From: an uncultured Pelagibacteraceae bacterium | GTDB taxonomy: Bacteria > Pseudomonadota > Alphaproteobacteria > Pelagibacterales > Pelagibacteraceae | DNA: 64,000 nt | Assembly (NCBI GenBank): GCA_902588965.1 | Contig: CACIRD010000006.1 | Span: 1-64,000 of the forward strand | Direction: 5' to 3' | In this document: one piece after another, positions 39,146-52,445 of the stretch | Layout: the number at the start of each line of letters is the position of its first letter | How positions within the stretch are numbered: position 1 is the first letter of the stretch | Notes under the pieces: model-generated | The model's database searches: none | The model's input: the letters and a program-made list of their open reading frames with translations, nothing else | What the model was told of the DNA's origin: nothing | Position numbers and translations under genes: made by a program

Positions 39146-40984
39146 GTGACTTCTATTCTTGGTATATCAGCTTTTTATCATGATAGTGCCGCTGCAGTTA
39201 TAATAGATGGTAAAATAATAGCAGCGGCTCAAGAGGAAAGATTTACCAGAAAAAAGCATGATTCAAGCTATCCATTTAATGCTATAGATTTTGTTTTAAA
39301 ATTTTCAAAGTTAAAATTATCTCAAATTGACCATATAGTATTTTTTGAAAAACCATTTCTAAAATTTGAAAGATTATTGGAGACATATGTTGCTTTTGCA
39401 CCAAAAGGTTTCACCCAATTTGCACAGGCAATGCCAGCATGGATAAAAGAAAAACTTTTTCAAAAAAATTTATTAATCAATCTATTAAAAAAAAATGATA
39501 ATAATTTCAGTGATGAAAAAAAAATATTTTTTTCAGAGCATCATTTAAGCCATGCGGCCAGCGCTTTTTATCCGTCCCCTTTTAATGAGGCAATTGTATT
39601 AACTGCTGATGGAGTGGGTGAGTGGGCAACAACAACAGTAGCAATTGGAAAAGGTAAAAAACTTGAGATTAAAAAAGAAATTCACTTTCCTGATTCCTTG
39701 GGATTACTTTATTCAGCCTTTACTTATTATTTGGGTTTTAAAGTAAATAGCGGGGAATACAAAGTAATGGGCTTAGCACCATATGGAAAATCAAAATATA
39801 TAAATCTAATTAAGCAGGAATTAATTGATATTAAAAAAGATGGATCATTTAAATTGAACCAGGAATATTTTAATTATGCAACTGGACTTACTATGACCAA
39901 TGAAAAATTTAATAATTTATTTGGGCAGCGACCTAGAGACAGTAAAAACGAGAGAATAAGTCAGTTTCATATGGATATTGCAGCATCAGTACAAAATATA
40001 ACTGAAGAGATAATGTTACTTTTGGCCAAATCTCTAAAAGAAGAGTACAAAATTAATAATCTTTGCTTAGCAGGTGGTGTTGCATTAAATTGTGTGGCCA
40101 ATGGTAAAATCTTAGATCAAAAAATTTTTGAAAATATTTGGATTCAGCCCGCCGCTGGAGATGCGGGGGGATCTTTAGGTGCCGCCTTAGCATTATGGCA
40201 TATTGAATTTAATAAAGACAGAAAGGTATCCTCTAATGATGATATGCAAGGTTCTTATTTAGGGCCAGAATATTCACAAGATATAATTGAAACTGAATTA
40301 AAAAAAATTGGTGCAAAATATTCAGTAATGAGTGAAGACGAAATAATTGACAAAACATCTGAAAGTTTAAAAGAAGGAGATGCTATTGGTTGGTTCCAAG
40401 GAAGAATGGAGTTTGGGCCACGAGCTTTAGGTGGAAGATCAATATTAGGAGACCCTAGATCACCTAGTATGCAAAAAAATTTGAATTTAAAAGTAAAATA
40501 TAGGGAGAGTTTTAGACCTTTTGCACCATCTATTTTAGAAAATGACGTGAATAATTGGTTTAAAATGTCTGTAAAAAGTCCCTACATGCTTTTGGTTTCT
40601 GAAATTAAAGATGATAAAAAAATTGAAATGAATGACGCTGAAAAAAACCTGTTTGGCATTGATAAACTTAATATTAAAAGATCAGAAATACCAGCAGTAA
40701 CACACGTTGATTACTCGGCACGAATACAAACTGTCGAAAAAAATACTAATCCAAAGTACTATATGCTTTTAGAAAGATTTAAACAAAAAACCAAATGTCC
40801 AGTATTGGTAAACACTTCTTTTAATGTAAGAGGAGAGCCAATAGTTAATACACCTGCAGACGCCTTTAATTGTTTTATGGGTACAAATCTAGACAAATTA
40901 GTTATTGGGAATTGTTTTTTAAACAAATCAGATCAAGATAAATCACTACGCAAAAATTATAAGAAAGAGTTTGAATTAGACTGA
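39146..40984 (+). CDS. Carbamoyltransferase (NodU/CmcH/TobZ family)
   Basis: A 612-residue enzyme that carbamoylates a hydroxyl group, usually on a sugar or natural product. The N-terminal TsaD-like domain has I-L-G-I-S-A-F-Y-H-D-S-A-A, Q-E-E-R-F-T-R-K-K-H-D, and the iron-type H-H-L-S-H-A-A-S-A-F. The C-terminal YrdC-like domain has G-W-F-Q-G-R-M-E-F-G-P-R-A-L-G-x-R-S-I-L-x-D-P, then N-T-S-F-N-V-R-G-E-P-I. The GTG at 39146 is chosen because homologues start at this point. Extending to an upstream ATG would run back through the DUF5989 gene in another frame. The acceptor substrate is unknown. Confidence 0.93.
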   Translation: MTSILGISAFYHDSAAAVIIDGKIIAAAQEERFTRKKHDSSYPFNAIDFVLKFSKLKLSQIDHIVFFEKPFLKFERLLETYVAFAPKGFTQFAQAMPAWIKEKLFQKNLLINLLKKNDNNFSDEKKIFFSEHHLSHAASAFYPSPFNEAIVLTADGVGEWATTTVAIGKGKKLEIKKEIHFPDSLGLLYSAFTYYLGFKVNSGEYKVMGLAPYGKSKYINLIKQELIDIKKDGSFKLNQEYFNYATGLTMTNEKFNNLFGQRPRDSKNERISQFHMDIAASVQNITEEIMLLLAKSLKEEYKINNLCLAGGVALNCVANGKILDQKIFENIWIQPAAGDAGGSLGAALALWHIEFNKDRKVSSNDDMQGSYLGPEYSQDIIETELKKIGAKYSVMSEDEIIDKTSESLKEGDAIGWFQGRMEFGPRALGGRSILGDPRSPSMQKNLNLKVKYRESFRPFAPSILENDVNNWFKMSVKSPYMLLVSEIKDDKKIEMNDAEKNLFGIDKLNIKRSEIPAVTHVDYSARIQTVEKNTNPKYYMLLERFKQKTKCPVLVNTSFNVRGEPIVNTPADAFNCFMGTNLDKLVIGNCFLNKSDQDKSLRKNYKKEFELD

Positions 40985-41770
40985 GTATAATAATTTAATT
41001 TTTTCTGCGAGTTTTAAATAAATTTTTGAAATTTCATGATCCGGAAAACTCTCAACTATCGGTATACCTTTATCCCCTTGTTTTCCTACTTCTGGACTAA
41101 TTGGTATTTCACCTAAAAATTCTTTATTAAATTCTTTAGAAGTTTTTTCTACACCGCCCTTGCCAAAAATTTCATATTTTTTTCCATCATCAGCAATAAA
41201 GTGACTCATATTATCTATAAGACCAATAATTTTTACTCCCAATTTATCAAACATCTTAATTCCTCTTTTAACGTCTTGAAGAGCTATTTCTTGAGGTGTA
41301 GAAACTATAATAACTCCATCCATTTTAATTTCTTGTGAAAAGGTTAACTGAGTATCTCCAGTACCAGGTGGCATATCAACAATAATAAAATCAAGATCTT
41401 TCCAATTAACTTTTTGTGTAAAAGTTTTTATCGCACTTGTTACCATAGGACCTCTCCAAATCATCGGAGTTTGCTCATCAGTTAAAAAACCAATAGACAT
41501 ACATTGAATATTATATTTTTTTATCGGAATTAAAGTTTTTCCGTCACTTTCAGGTTTTTCTTTAATTGCAAACATTTTCGGCAAAGACGGACCATAGATA
41601 TCAGCATCCAACAAACCGACTTTGCACCCAATTTTGTTTAATGCTAAAGCAATGTTTGTTGCAAAAGTTGATTTTCCTACACCACCCTTCGCACTAGAAA
41701 TTGCGATAGTATACTTAGTTCCAATAATTGGGTTTTTTATAAACGTTTTTTTTTGAGTTTTTGGGTCCAT
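40976..41770 (-). CDS. mrp: Mrp/NBP35-type P-loop ATPase (iron-sulfur cluster carrier)
   Basis: A 264-residue Mrp/ApbC-family ATPase, thought to carry Fe-S clusters to apoproteins. It has the deviant Walker A A-K-G-G-V-G-K-S-T (about residues 23-31), D-A-D-I-Y-G-P-S, P-x-I-W-R-G-P-M, V-D-M-P-P-G-T-G-D, and I-D-N-M-S. Two things differ from the full-length family: no N-terminal MIP18/DUF59 domain, and no C-x-x-C after N-M-S (here N-M-S-H-F-I-A-D-D-G-K). The second trait also occurs in other alphaproteobacterial Mrp proteins as far as I recall. Convergent 9-bp overlap with the carbamoyltransferase. Confidence 0.92.
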   Translation of the reverse strand: MDPKTQKKTFIKNPIIGTKYTIAISSAKGGVGKSTFATNIALALNKIGCKVGLLDADIYGPSLPKMFAIKEKPESDGKTLIPIKKYNIQCMSIGFLTDEQTPMIWRGPMVTSAIKTFTQKVNWKDLDFIIVDMPPGTGDTQLTFSQEIKMDGVIIVSTPQEIALQDVKRGIKMFDKLGVKIIGLIDNMSHFIADDGKKYEIFGKGGVEKTSKEFNKEFLGEIPISPEVGKQGDKGIPIVESFPDHEISKIYLKLAEKIKLLYSV

Positions 41771-41834
41771 TGCTTCATTAAGTCCTGTTTTATAAGCTAC
41801 TTTATAACCAACTTACCTTGTTTTTCTAGTTAAA

Positions 41835-41852
41835 GACACTATATAGAGTGTC
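41835..41852 (+). promoter_or_regulatory. Perfect palindrome abutting the hflK start
   Basis: GACACT-ATATAG-AGTGTC: six-base perfect arms around a six-base AT core, ending directly at the hflK ATG (41853). A promoter-like TTGTTT (41818-41823) and TATAGA (41842-41847) would place the -10 inside the palindrome and transcription start at or near the ATG. It could be an operator or a start-site hairpin. There is no Shine-Dalgarno in the space, so leaderless translation is possible. All of this is inference from sequence symmetry. Confidence 0.35.
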
Positions 41853-42947
41853 ATGGTTGATGATTTTAGAAGTAGAGGTGGTAGTCCTTGGGGAAGCCCT
41901 CCAGGTGGTAATGGAAATGGATCTGGAAGAAAAGGCCCGACCCCACCAGATATTGAAGAAATAATTAGAGGACTTCAAAATAAAATTAATAAATTTTTTC
42001 CAGGCGGCGCATCTAAAGGTGGCAAACCAATAATTTTTGGACTGATAATTCTGATTATAGTTTGGACTCTAAGTGGTCTTTATAGGGTTTTACCCGATGA
42101 ACAAGGTGTTGTTTTAAGATTTGGAAAATTTGTAAACACTACTCAACCTGGTTTGAATTACCATATACCGTTTCCTATAGAAAGTGTGCTAACTCCAAAA
42201 GTTACAAAAGTAAATAGAATTGACATAGGTTTTAGATCAGAAAGAGATAGTGGTTTTACTTCAACAGCGGTGGCAGATGTTCCAGAAGAAAGCTTAATGT
42301 TAACAGGTGACGAAAACATTGTTAACATAGATTTTTCCGTTTTTTGGGTGATCAAAGACGCTGGAAACTTTTTATTTAAAATACAAGACCCTCAAGGAAC
42401 AGTAAAAGCAGCTGCAGAAACTGCGATGAGAGAAGTAATAGCTAGAAGTAATATACAACCAATATTAACAGAAGGCCGATCAAAAATTGAAATAGACACC
42501 CAGGAAATAATTCAAGAAATTTTGGATGAATACAATTCAGGTATACAAATTACACAAGTGCAAACACAAAAGGCCGACCCGCCAGATCAAGTAATAGATG
42601 CATTTAGAGATGTTCAAGCCGCTAGAGCTGATATGGAAAGATCTAAGAATGAAGCAGAAGCATATGCTAACGATGTTATACCAAGAGCAAGAGGTGAAGC
42701 ACAAAAAATTCTTCAAGCAGCAGAAGCTTATAAAAAAGAAGTTGTTGCTAAAGCTGAAGGTGAAGCTAGTAGGTTTTTAGCAATTTTTAATGAATATAAA
42801 AAAGCAAAAAAGGTAACTCAAGAAAGAATGTACCTAGAAACAATGGAAAAAGTTTTAGCAGATATTGACAAAGTCATTATTGATAAGGAAGCAGGATCTG
42901 GTGTTGTACCATATCTACCACTTCCAGAACTTAAAAAGAAAAATTAA
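41853..42947 (+). CDS. hflK: HflK subunit of the HflKC membrane complex
   Basis: A 364-residue SPFH/prohibitin-family protein. HflK and HflC form a large cage that surrounds the membrane protease FtsH and tunes membrane protein turnover. The N-terminus is the glycine/proline-rich tail typical of HflK (S-P-W-G-S-P-P-G-G-N-G). A transmembrane helix follows (about residues 62-82), then D-E-Q-G-V-V-L-R-F-G-K-F, the SPFH domain, an A-x-x-x-M-R-E-V-I-A-R segment, and a long charged coiled coil (about 240-330). It ends in the P-Y-L-P-L motif. hflC follows after 1 bp. Confidence 0.96.
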   Translation: MVDDFRSRGGSPWGSPPGGNGNGSGRKGPTPPDIEEIIRGLQNKINKFFPGGASKGGKPIIFGLIILIIVWTLSGLYRVLPDEQGVVLRFGKFVNTTQPGLNYHIPFPIESVLTPKVTKVNRIDIGFRSERDSGFTSTAVADVPEESLMLTGDENIVNIDFSVFWVIKDAGNFLFKIQDPQGTVKAAAETAMREVIARSNIQPILTEGRSKIEIDTQEIIQEILDEYNSGIQITQVQTQKADPPDQVIDAFRDVQAARADMERSKNEAEAYANDVIPRARGEAQKILQAAEAYKKEVVAKAEGEASRFLAIFNEYKKAKKVTQERMYLETMEKVLADIDKVIIDKEAGSGVVPYLPLPELKKKN

Positions 42948-42948
42948 T

Positions 42949-43815
42949 ATGAAAAAAATAATTTTACCAGTAATAGGAGCAATAGCAGTAGTAGCTTTCT
43001 TTTCGATCTTTATAGTGAAAGAAGTTAATCAAGCAATAGTCCTTCAATTCGGAGATCCAAAAAGAATTATAACTAAACCTGGACTAAATTTTAAATTACC
43101 TTTTATACAGAACGTAGTTTTTCTAGATAAGAGAATATTAAATTTAGATGCTCCACCTGAGGAAGTAATTGCATCAGATCAAAAAAGATTAATAGTCGAC
43201 GCTTTTGCAAGATTCCAAATTATTGATCCCTTAAAATTCTATATTTCAGTTGGAAACGAGAGAGTAGCCAGATCAAGGTTATCAACAATTATAAATTCTA
43301 GAATAAGAAGCGTCTTGGGAACTCAAAGGCTACAAACTTTATTATCAGAGGATCGAACTAAACAAATGTCATTAATACAAGAAGGTGTTAATAATGAAGC
43401 TGAAAAATTTGGTATTAAGATCATTGATGTAAGAATTAAAAGAGCTGACCTACCCCAAGCTAACTCTGATGCTATTTTTGCAAGAATGCAAACAGAAAGA
43501 AATAGAGAGGCAAAAGAATTTAGAGCAAAAGGTGCAGAGATGGCAGTAACCATTACGTCAACAGCTGATAAAGAAGTTACTGTAATTTTAGCAGACGCAC
43601 AAAAAAAATCTGAAATTATGAAAGGTGAAGGTGACGGACAAAGAAATAAAATCTTTGCGGATGCATTTGGACAAGATCCTCAATTCTTTGCTTTTTATAG
43701 AGCTATGCAGGCATATGAAAAAGCTCTTATAGGCGGAGAGACCTCTTTAGTTTTATCACCAGATAGTGAATTCTTTAAGTTCTTTGGAAACGTTAAATTA
43801 AAACCAGCAGAATAA
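42949..43815 (+). CDS. hflC: HflC subunit of the HflKC membrane complex
   Basis: A 288-residue SPFH protein, partner of HflK. It has an N-terminal transmembrane helix (about 4-24), E-V-N-Q-A-I-V-L-Q-F-G-D-P, K-P-G-L-N-F-K-L-P-F-I-Q, and A-D-L-P-Q-A-N-S-D-A-I-F-A-R-M-Q-T-E-R-x-R-E-A-K-E-F-R, then A-D-A-Q-K-K-S-E and A-F-G-Q-D-P-x-F-F-A-F-Y-R-A-M-Q-A-Y. The ATG at 42949 (one base after the hflK stop) is the true start. The upstream in-frame extension overlaps hflK and is not HflC-like. Confidence 0.96.
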   Translation: MKKIILPVIGAIAVVAFFSIFIVKEVNQAIVLQFGDPKRIITKPGLNFKLPFIQNVVFLDKRILNLDAPPEEVIASDQKRLIVDAFARFQIIDPLKFYISVGNERVARSRLSTIINSRIRSVLGTQRLQTLLSEDRTKQMSLIQEGVNNEAEKFGIKIIDVRIKRADLPQANSDAIFARMQTERNREAKEFRAKGAEMAVTITSTADKEVTVILADAQKKSEIMKGEGDGQRNKIFADAFGQDPQFFAFYRAMQAYEKALIGGETSLVLSPDSEFFKFFGNVKLKPAE

Positions 43816-43825
43816 ATTCAAATTT

Positions 43826-44011
43826 ATGAATGAATTGATCATAGCGTTTGGTCTTTTCTTATTCATTGAAGGAGTTTTATATGCCTTATTTCCATCAAAA
43901 ATGAAAAATATGCTAAAAAAAATTGATTTAATCAAAGATAGTCAGTTAAGATCTGGGGGTTTAATTTTTGCATTAATTGGCTTCTTTATTATATGGTATT
44001 TTATTAATTAA
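43826..44011 (+). CDS. DUF2065 (YjeT-like) small membrane protein
   Basis: A 61-residue protein with two transmembrane helices (about residues 5-24 and 43-60). The E-G-V-L-Y-A-L-F-P motif (about 15-23) and the R-x-x-G-L-I-F-A-L-I-G end are typical of DUF2065/YjeT proteins, which commonly lie beside hflC. Function unknown. It follows hflC by 10 bp and precedes the protease gene by 1 bp, so it is in the same operon. Confidence 0.9.
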   Translation: MNELIIAFGLFLFIEGVLYALFPSKMKNMLKKIDLIKDSQLRSGGLIFALIGFFIIWYFIN

Positions 44012-44012
44012 G

Positions 44013-45416
44013 ATGAGTTACAGATTTTTAAAAACTTTAGTATTTTCTATAATATTAATTAATTTTACCTTTTCCTCTAATTCAACTAGCACACCAGCTT
44101 CTTTTGCAGATCTAGCTGAAAAGCTAATGCCATCTGTTGTAAATATTTCAACTACACAAACAGTTGTAACAAGATCTAACCCTTTTCCATTTGAATTTCC
44201 TCCAGGTTCGCCTTTTGAGGATATGTTTAAAGAATTTGGCACACCACAAAAGAGAAAAGCGAGCGCATTAGGATCTGGGTTTATAATAGATTCTAAGGGC
44301 TTAGTAGTTACAAACAACCATGTTATTAAAGGTGCAGATGATATTTTAGTTAGAGTGAATGGAGATAAAGAATATAGCGCAAAAATAATCGGAGCTGATC
44401 CATTGTCAGATTTGGCAGTTCTGCAAATAAATTCAAAAGATATTTTCACACCTGTTAAATTTGGAGACTCTGATAAAGCAAGAATTGGAGACTGGGTAAT
44501 TGCTATAGGCAATCCTTTTGGACTTGGGGGCACTGTCACCTCAGGGATAATATCTGCAAGAAACAGAAGTATAGGTTTAGCGAGATATGAAGATTTTATA
44601 CAAACAGATGCATCAATCAATCAAGGTAATTCTGGAGGTCCATTATTTAATATGGATGGAAATGTTATTGGAATTAATACCGCAATTTTAGGTCAGTCAG
44701 GATCAATCGGGATTGGTTTTGCAATTCCATCAAATAGCGCGCAGTTAGTAATAGAACAATTAATAAAATATGGTGAAACTAAAAGAGGTTGGCTTGGAGT
44801 AAGAATTCAAACAGTAACAAAAGAAATTGCTGAAGCAGAAAAACTGAAAAAACCCTATGGAGCTTTAGTTTCAAGCGTAGCAGCCGGCAGTCCATCTGAA
44901 AAAGGTGGAATTAAAGCTGGAGATATTATTTTAGAATTTGACGGTAAACTAATTAATGAAATGAAAGAACTTCCAATGATTGTAGCTCAAACAAAAGTTG
45001 GAAAAACTGTTAAGGTAAAAATTTGGAGAAATCAAAAAGAAATATACAAAAAAATTACTTTAGGAAGGTTGGAAACCTCAGACGACTTTAAAGCTTCAAA
45101 ACCAAAACCTATTAAGTCATTTAGAATTGAAAATTTAAAAGCAGAAGTTAGACCAATTACAAAAGAAGATATTCTAAACAGAAACTTACCACAAAATACT
45201 ACTGGTGTAGTTATCACGAAAATTGATAACGAAAGCCCAATTAATTCTCTATCAGTTAACAATATAATAGTAGAGGCAGAAAAAAGAAAAATCAAAACCC
45301 CTGGGGACTTAGATAATGTAATTAAATCAGCTATTGTTGCAAAAAAGAAGACTATAGTTGTTGTTATTTATAATAATCAAAATCAAAAAAGTTACATAGG
45401 AATTAAGTTAAAATAA
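44013..45416 (+). CDS. degP: Do/DegP-type periplasmic serine protease
   Basis: A 467-residue HtrA-family protease and chaperone for misfolded envelope proteins. It has a signal peptide (hydrophobic about residues 5-20), a trypsin-like domain with the catalytic triad His103 (N-N-H-V-I), Asp133 (S-D-L-A-V) and Ser207 (G-N-S-G-G-P-L), and two PDZ domains (about 255-345 and 375-465; the first contains G-W-L-G-V-R-I-Q). The ATG at 44013 gives a proper signal peptide. An upstream in-frame ATG at 43977 lies within the DUF2065 gene. HflKC upstream and this protease together suggest an envelope quality-control operon. Confidence 0.95.
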   Translation: MSYRFLKTLVFSIILINFTFSSNSTSTPASFADLAEKLMPSVVNISTTQTVVTRSNPFPFEFPPGSPFEDMFKEFGTPQKRKASALGSGFIIDSKGLVVTNNHVIKGADDILVRVNGDKEYSAKIIGADPLSDLAVLQINSKDIFTPVKFGDSDKARIGDWVIAIGNPFGLGGTVTSGIISARNRSIGLARYEDFIQTDASINQGNSGGPLFNMDGNVIGINTAILGQSGSIGIGFAIPSNSAQLVIEQLIKYGETKRGWLGVRIQTVTKEIAEAEKLKKPYGALVSSVAAGSPSEKGGIKAGDIILEFDGKLINEMKELPMIVAQTKVGKTVKVKIWRNQKEIYKKITLGRLETSDDFKASKPKPIKSFRIENLKAEVRPITKEDILNRNLPQNTTGVVITKIDNESPINSLSVNNIIVEAEKRKIKTPGDLDNVIKSAIVAKKKTIVVVIYNNQNQKSYIGIKLK

Positions 45417-45418
45417 AA

Positions 45419-46327
45419 ATGGACACAAAGTCCAAAATTATTCTTATATTTGGCCCAACAGCCTCGGGCAAATCCTATTTCGCTACGAGATTAGCAAAAA
45501 AAATAAATGGAGAAATTATAAATGCTGATAGCATGCAGGTTTATAAGGAAATTAAAATTTTAAATGCCAGACCGAAAACTAAAGACCAAAAAAATATTAA
45601 ACATCATTTATATGGTTTTCAGAGTGTAAAAAATAATTTTTCTACAGGAAAATGGTTGAGTCTAGCGAAAAAAAAAATTCAAGAAATACAAAGAAAAAAA
45701 AAAGTTCCAATTTTAGTTGGTGGAACTGGTCTTTATTTCAAATCAATTACAAATGGATTAGTGAAAATTCCTAAAGTGCCACTCAGCGTAAGGAATAAAA
45801 TTAGAAAACTACAAGAAAAAATAGGACAAGATAAGTTTTACAAAAAATTAATCAATTTAGACCCCTTGGTAATTAATAAAGTTAACCCTAATGACGTTCA
45901 AAGATCCATTAGAGCTTACGAGGTTAAATTTTTTTCAAAAGTCTCTCTAATAAACTGGTTTAAAAAAACAAATAAATATTTTCAGGATAAGAATTTTTTA
46001 AAAATATATATTGACTACCCAAGACAAAATCTTATTAAAAAAATAAATTCAAGAGTTGAGCTAATGTTTAAAGAAGGTGCAATTTTAGAAGTAAAAAAAT
46101 ATTTAAAATTAAAAGTAAAAAAGGATCAAAGCTCAAATAAAATCATAGGGATAGCTGAAATCCAGAAATTAATAAGAGAAGAATGTGATTTTGAGACTAC
46201 AAAAGAGCTAATATCCATAAAAACTAGACAATATGCAAAAAGACAAAGCACTTGGGCAAGAGGACAGATGATTGATTGGCAAAGAATTGACCCTAAGGAC
46301 CTTAAATTATTCTTAAAAAAAATTTAA
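45419..46327 (+). CDS. miaA: tRNA dimethylallyltransferase MiaA
   Basis: A 302-residue MiaA that isoprenylates A37 in tRNAs reading UNN codons. The P-loop G-P-T-A-S-G-K-S (about residues 11-18), the N-A-D-S-M-Q-V-Y substrate region, V-G-G-T-G-L-Y-F, and the C-terminal T-R-Q-Y-A-K-R-Q-S-T-W segment are conserved. Two bases separate it from the protease stop, so it is read from the same transcript. Confidence 0.97.
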   Translation: MDTKSKIILIFGPTASGKSYFATRLAKKINGEIINADSMQVYKEIKILNARPKTKDQKNIKHHLYGFQSVKNNFSTGKWLSLAKKKIQEIQRKKKVPILVGGTGLYFKSITNGLVKIPKVPLSVRNKIRKLQEKIGQDKFYKKLINLDPLVINKVNPNDVQRSIRAYEVKFFSKVSLINWFKKTNKYFQDKNFLKIYIDYPRQNLIKKINSRVELMFKEGAILEVKKYLKLKVKKDQSSNKIIGIAEIQKLIREECDFETTKELISIKTRQYAKRQSTWARGQMIDWQRIDPKDLKLFLKKI

Positions 46328-46344
46328 ATTAATTACTCTTAAAC

Positions 46345-46378
46345 TTGACCAATTAGCACAACTTCAGCTAGATTGGTT
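46345..46378 (+). promoter_or_regulatory. Hairpin / promoter-like element just upstream of ilvB
   Basis: ACCAATTAGC (46348-46357) and GCTAGATTGGT (46367-46377) form an 11-position stem with a single-base bulge and a nine-base loop, ending 3 bases before the ilvB ATG. The same bases also look like a promoter: TTGACC (46345-46350), 18-bp spacer, TAGATT (46369-46374), predicting a start at or next to the ATG. No Shine-Dalgarno is visible. The two readings compete, and neither can be settled from sequence. Confidence 0.35.
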
Positions 46379-46380
46379 AA

Positions 46381-48146
46381 ATGTCAAAATTATGTACAGG
46401 TGCTGAAATAGTTTTTAAGTGTCTTGAAGATCAAAAAGTAGAATATATTTTTGGTTATCCAGGAGGTGCAGTTCTACCAATTTATGATGAGTTAAAAAAT
46501 CATAATTCTCTCAAACACATTTTAGTTAGACATGAGCAGGGAGCAGGACATGCTGCTGAAGGTTATGCAAGATCTTCAGGCAAACCTGGAGTAGTTTTAG
46601 TAACTTCTGGACCAGGCGCAACTAATGTTGTTACTGCACTCACAGATGCATACATGGACTCTATTCCTTTAGTATGCATTTCTGGTCAAGTCCCTACACA
46701 CCTAATTGGAACTGATGCATTTCAAGAATGTGATACCACTGGAATAACTAGACCATGCACAAAGCATAACTGGTTAGTGAAAGATATTAAAGATTTATCT
46801 AAAGTAATCCATAAAGCTTTTGAAGTCGCAACAACAGGAAGACCTGGACCAGTTTTAGTTGATATTCCAAAAGATATACAGTTTCAAAAAACTAAATATA
46901 AAAAATATAGTAAAAAAAAAAAATTAAATGGCAAAAAAAATAATAGCTTTAGCCAGAAAGACATTGATGAACTTATAAAATTAATGTCTAAGGCTAGTAA
47001 ACCTATTTTCTATACTGGCGGGGGTGTGATAAATTCTGGCCCAAAGGCAAGTGAACTTTTGAGAGAATTAGTTCAAGCTACTGGTTTTCCAATAACATCT
47101 ACACTACAAGGTTTGGGCTGTTATCCAGGTGAAGATAATTTTTTTTTAGGGATGTTAGGAATGCATGGCACTTACGAAGCGAACAATGCAATGCATGATT
47201 GTGATTTAATGATTAACATCGGTGCTAGATTTGATGATCGTATAACAGGAAAGATTGATGAATTTTCACCCGGGTCCAAAAAAGTTCATATTGATATAGA
47301 TCCATCATCAATTAATAAAAATGTAAAAGTAGACTTACCAATAGTTGGAGATGTTCAAGACGTAATATCGTCAACTATTAAAACAATAAAAAAAACCAAA
47401 CCAGATTTTGCAAAATCAAATAAACAAAAGATTTCAAAATGGTGGGAACAAATTGAAAAATGGAGAAAAAAAAGATCGCTTGATTTTATTAATAGCAATG
47501 AAACAATTAAACCTCAATATGCAGTGCAAAGACTTTATGAACTAACTAAAAATAAAGATACTTATATAACAACTGAGGTAGGCCAACATCAAATGTGGGC
47601 TGCTCAACATTATAAATTTGATAAGCCAAATAGATGGATGACATCAGGTGGACTTGGAACTATGGGATATGGTTTACCTGCTGCAGTAGGAGTTCAAATA
47701 GCTCACCCTTCAAAATTAGTTATAGACATAGCTGGAGAAGCGTCAGTTTTAATGACAATGCAAGAGATGTCTACCGCTGTTCAATACAATTTACCAATTA
47801 AAATTTTTATTTTAAATAACGAATATATGGGAATGGTAAGACAGTGGCAGGAATTATTGCATGATAAAAATTATTCAGAAAGTTACACAGCAGCTTTGCC
47901 AGATTTTGTAAAACTGGCTGAAGCTTATGGTTGCGTTGGTATAAGGGCGAAAACACCAGAGGAACTAGATGACAAAATTATAGAAATGATTAACACAGAT
48001 AGGCCTGTAATTTTTGACTGTCTTGTAGATAAACAGGAAAACTGTTTTCCAATGATTCCTTCCGGTAAGCCACATAACCAAATGTTGTTGGGCCCCAAAG
48101 ATCAAAAAGAAAATAAAATAACAGGAAAAGGAAAAACTTTAGTATA

Positions 48147-48147
<1 letters not shown>
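46381..48147 (+). CDS. ilvB: Acetolactate synthase, large (catalytic) subunit
   Basis: A 588-residue thiamine diphosphate enzyme, first step of valine/leucine and second of isoleucine synthesis. It shows the catalytic glutamate in R-H-E-Q-G-A-G-H-A-A-E-G-Y-A-R (about residues 45-60), S-G-P-G-A-T-N, I-G-T-D-A-F-Q-E, F-A-D-D-R-type FAD region (here A-R-F-D-D-R-I-T-G-K), and the ThDP-binding G-L-G-T-M-G-Y-G-L-P-A-A-V-G ... G-x-A-S/G-V-L-M...N-N-E-Y-M-G-M-V-R-Q-W-Q. The stop overlaps the ilvH start by one base (taATG). Confidence 0.97.
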
Positions 48148-49732
<1,585 letters not shown>

Positions 49733-49769
49733 TTTTGGATCCAAATTGGGTTCAAATCTCTCTTTTATT

Positions 49770-49797
49770 TTGCAATCTATACGAGAGGTTGTATTAT
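49770..49797 (+). promoter_or_regulatory. Promoter-like element in the ilvC-leuA gap
   Basis: TTGCAA (49770-49775), 16-bp spacer, TATTAT (49792-49797), the latter one base off the -10 consensus. Predicted start is near 49804, leaving about 18 nt before the leuA ATG at 49822. This could give leuA and the following mre genes their own transcription. Based on consensus match only. Confidence 0.35.
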
Positions 49798-49821
49798 CCT
49801 CAAACAAAATTTTTAAAAATT

Positions 49822-52435
<2,614 letters not shown>

Positions 52436-52445
52436 TTTTGAAAAA

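Noticed and set aside
44018-44620. 200-codon minus-strand ORF
   Set aside because: Antisense shadow of the Do-type protease gene, which has its full catalytic triad on the plus strand.
49735-49821. 29-residue N-terminal extension of leuA
   Set aside because: No LeuA similarity, and it covers a promoter-like element; the ATG at 49822 is the expected start.
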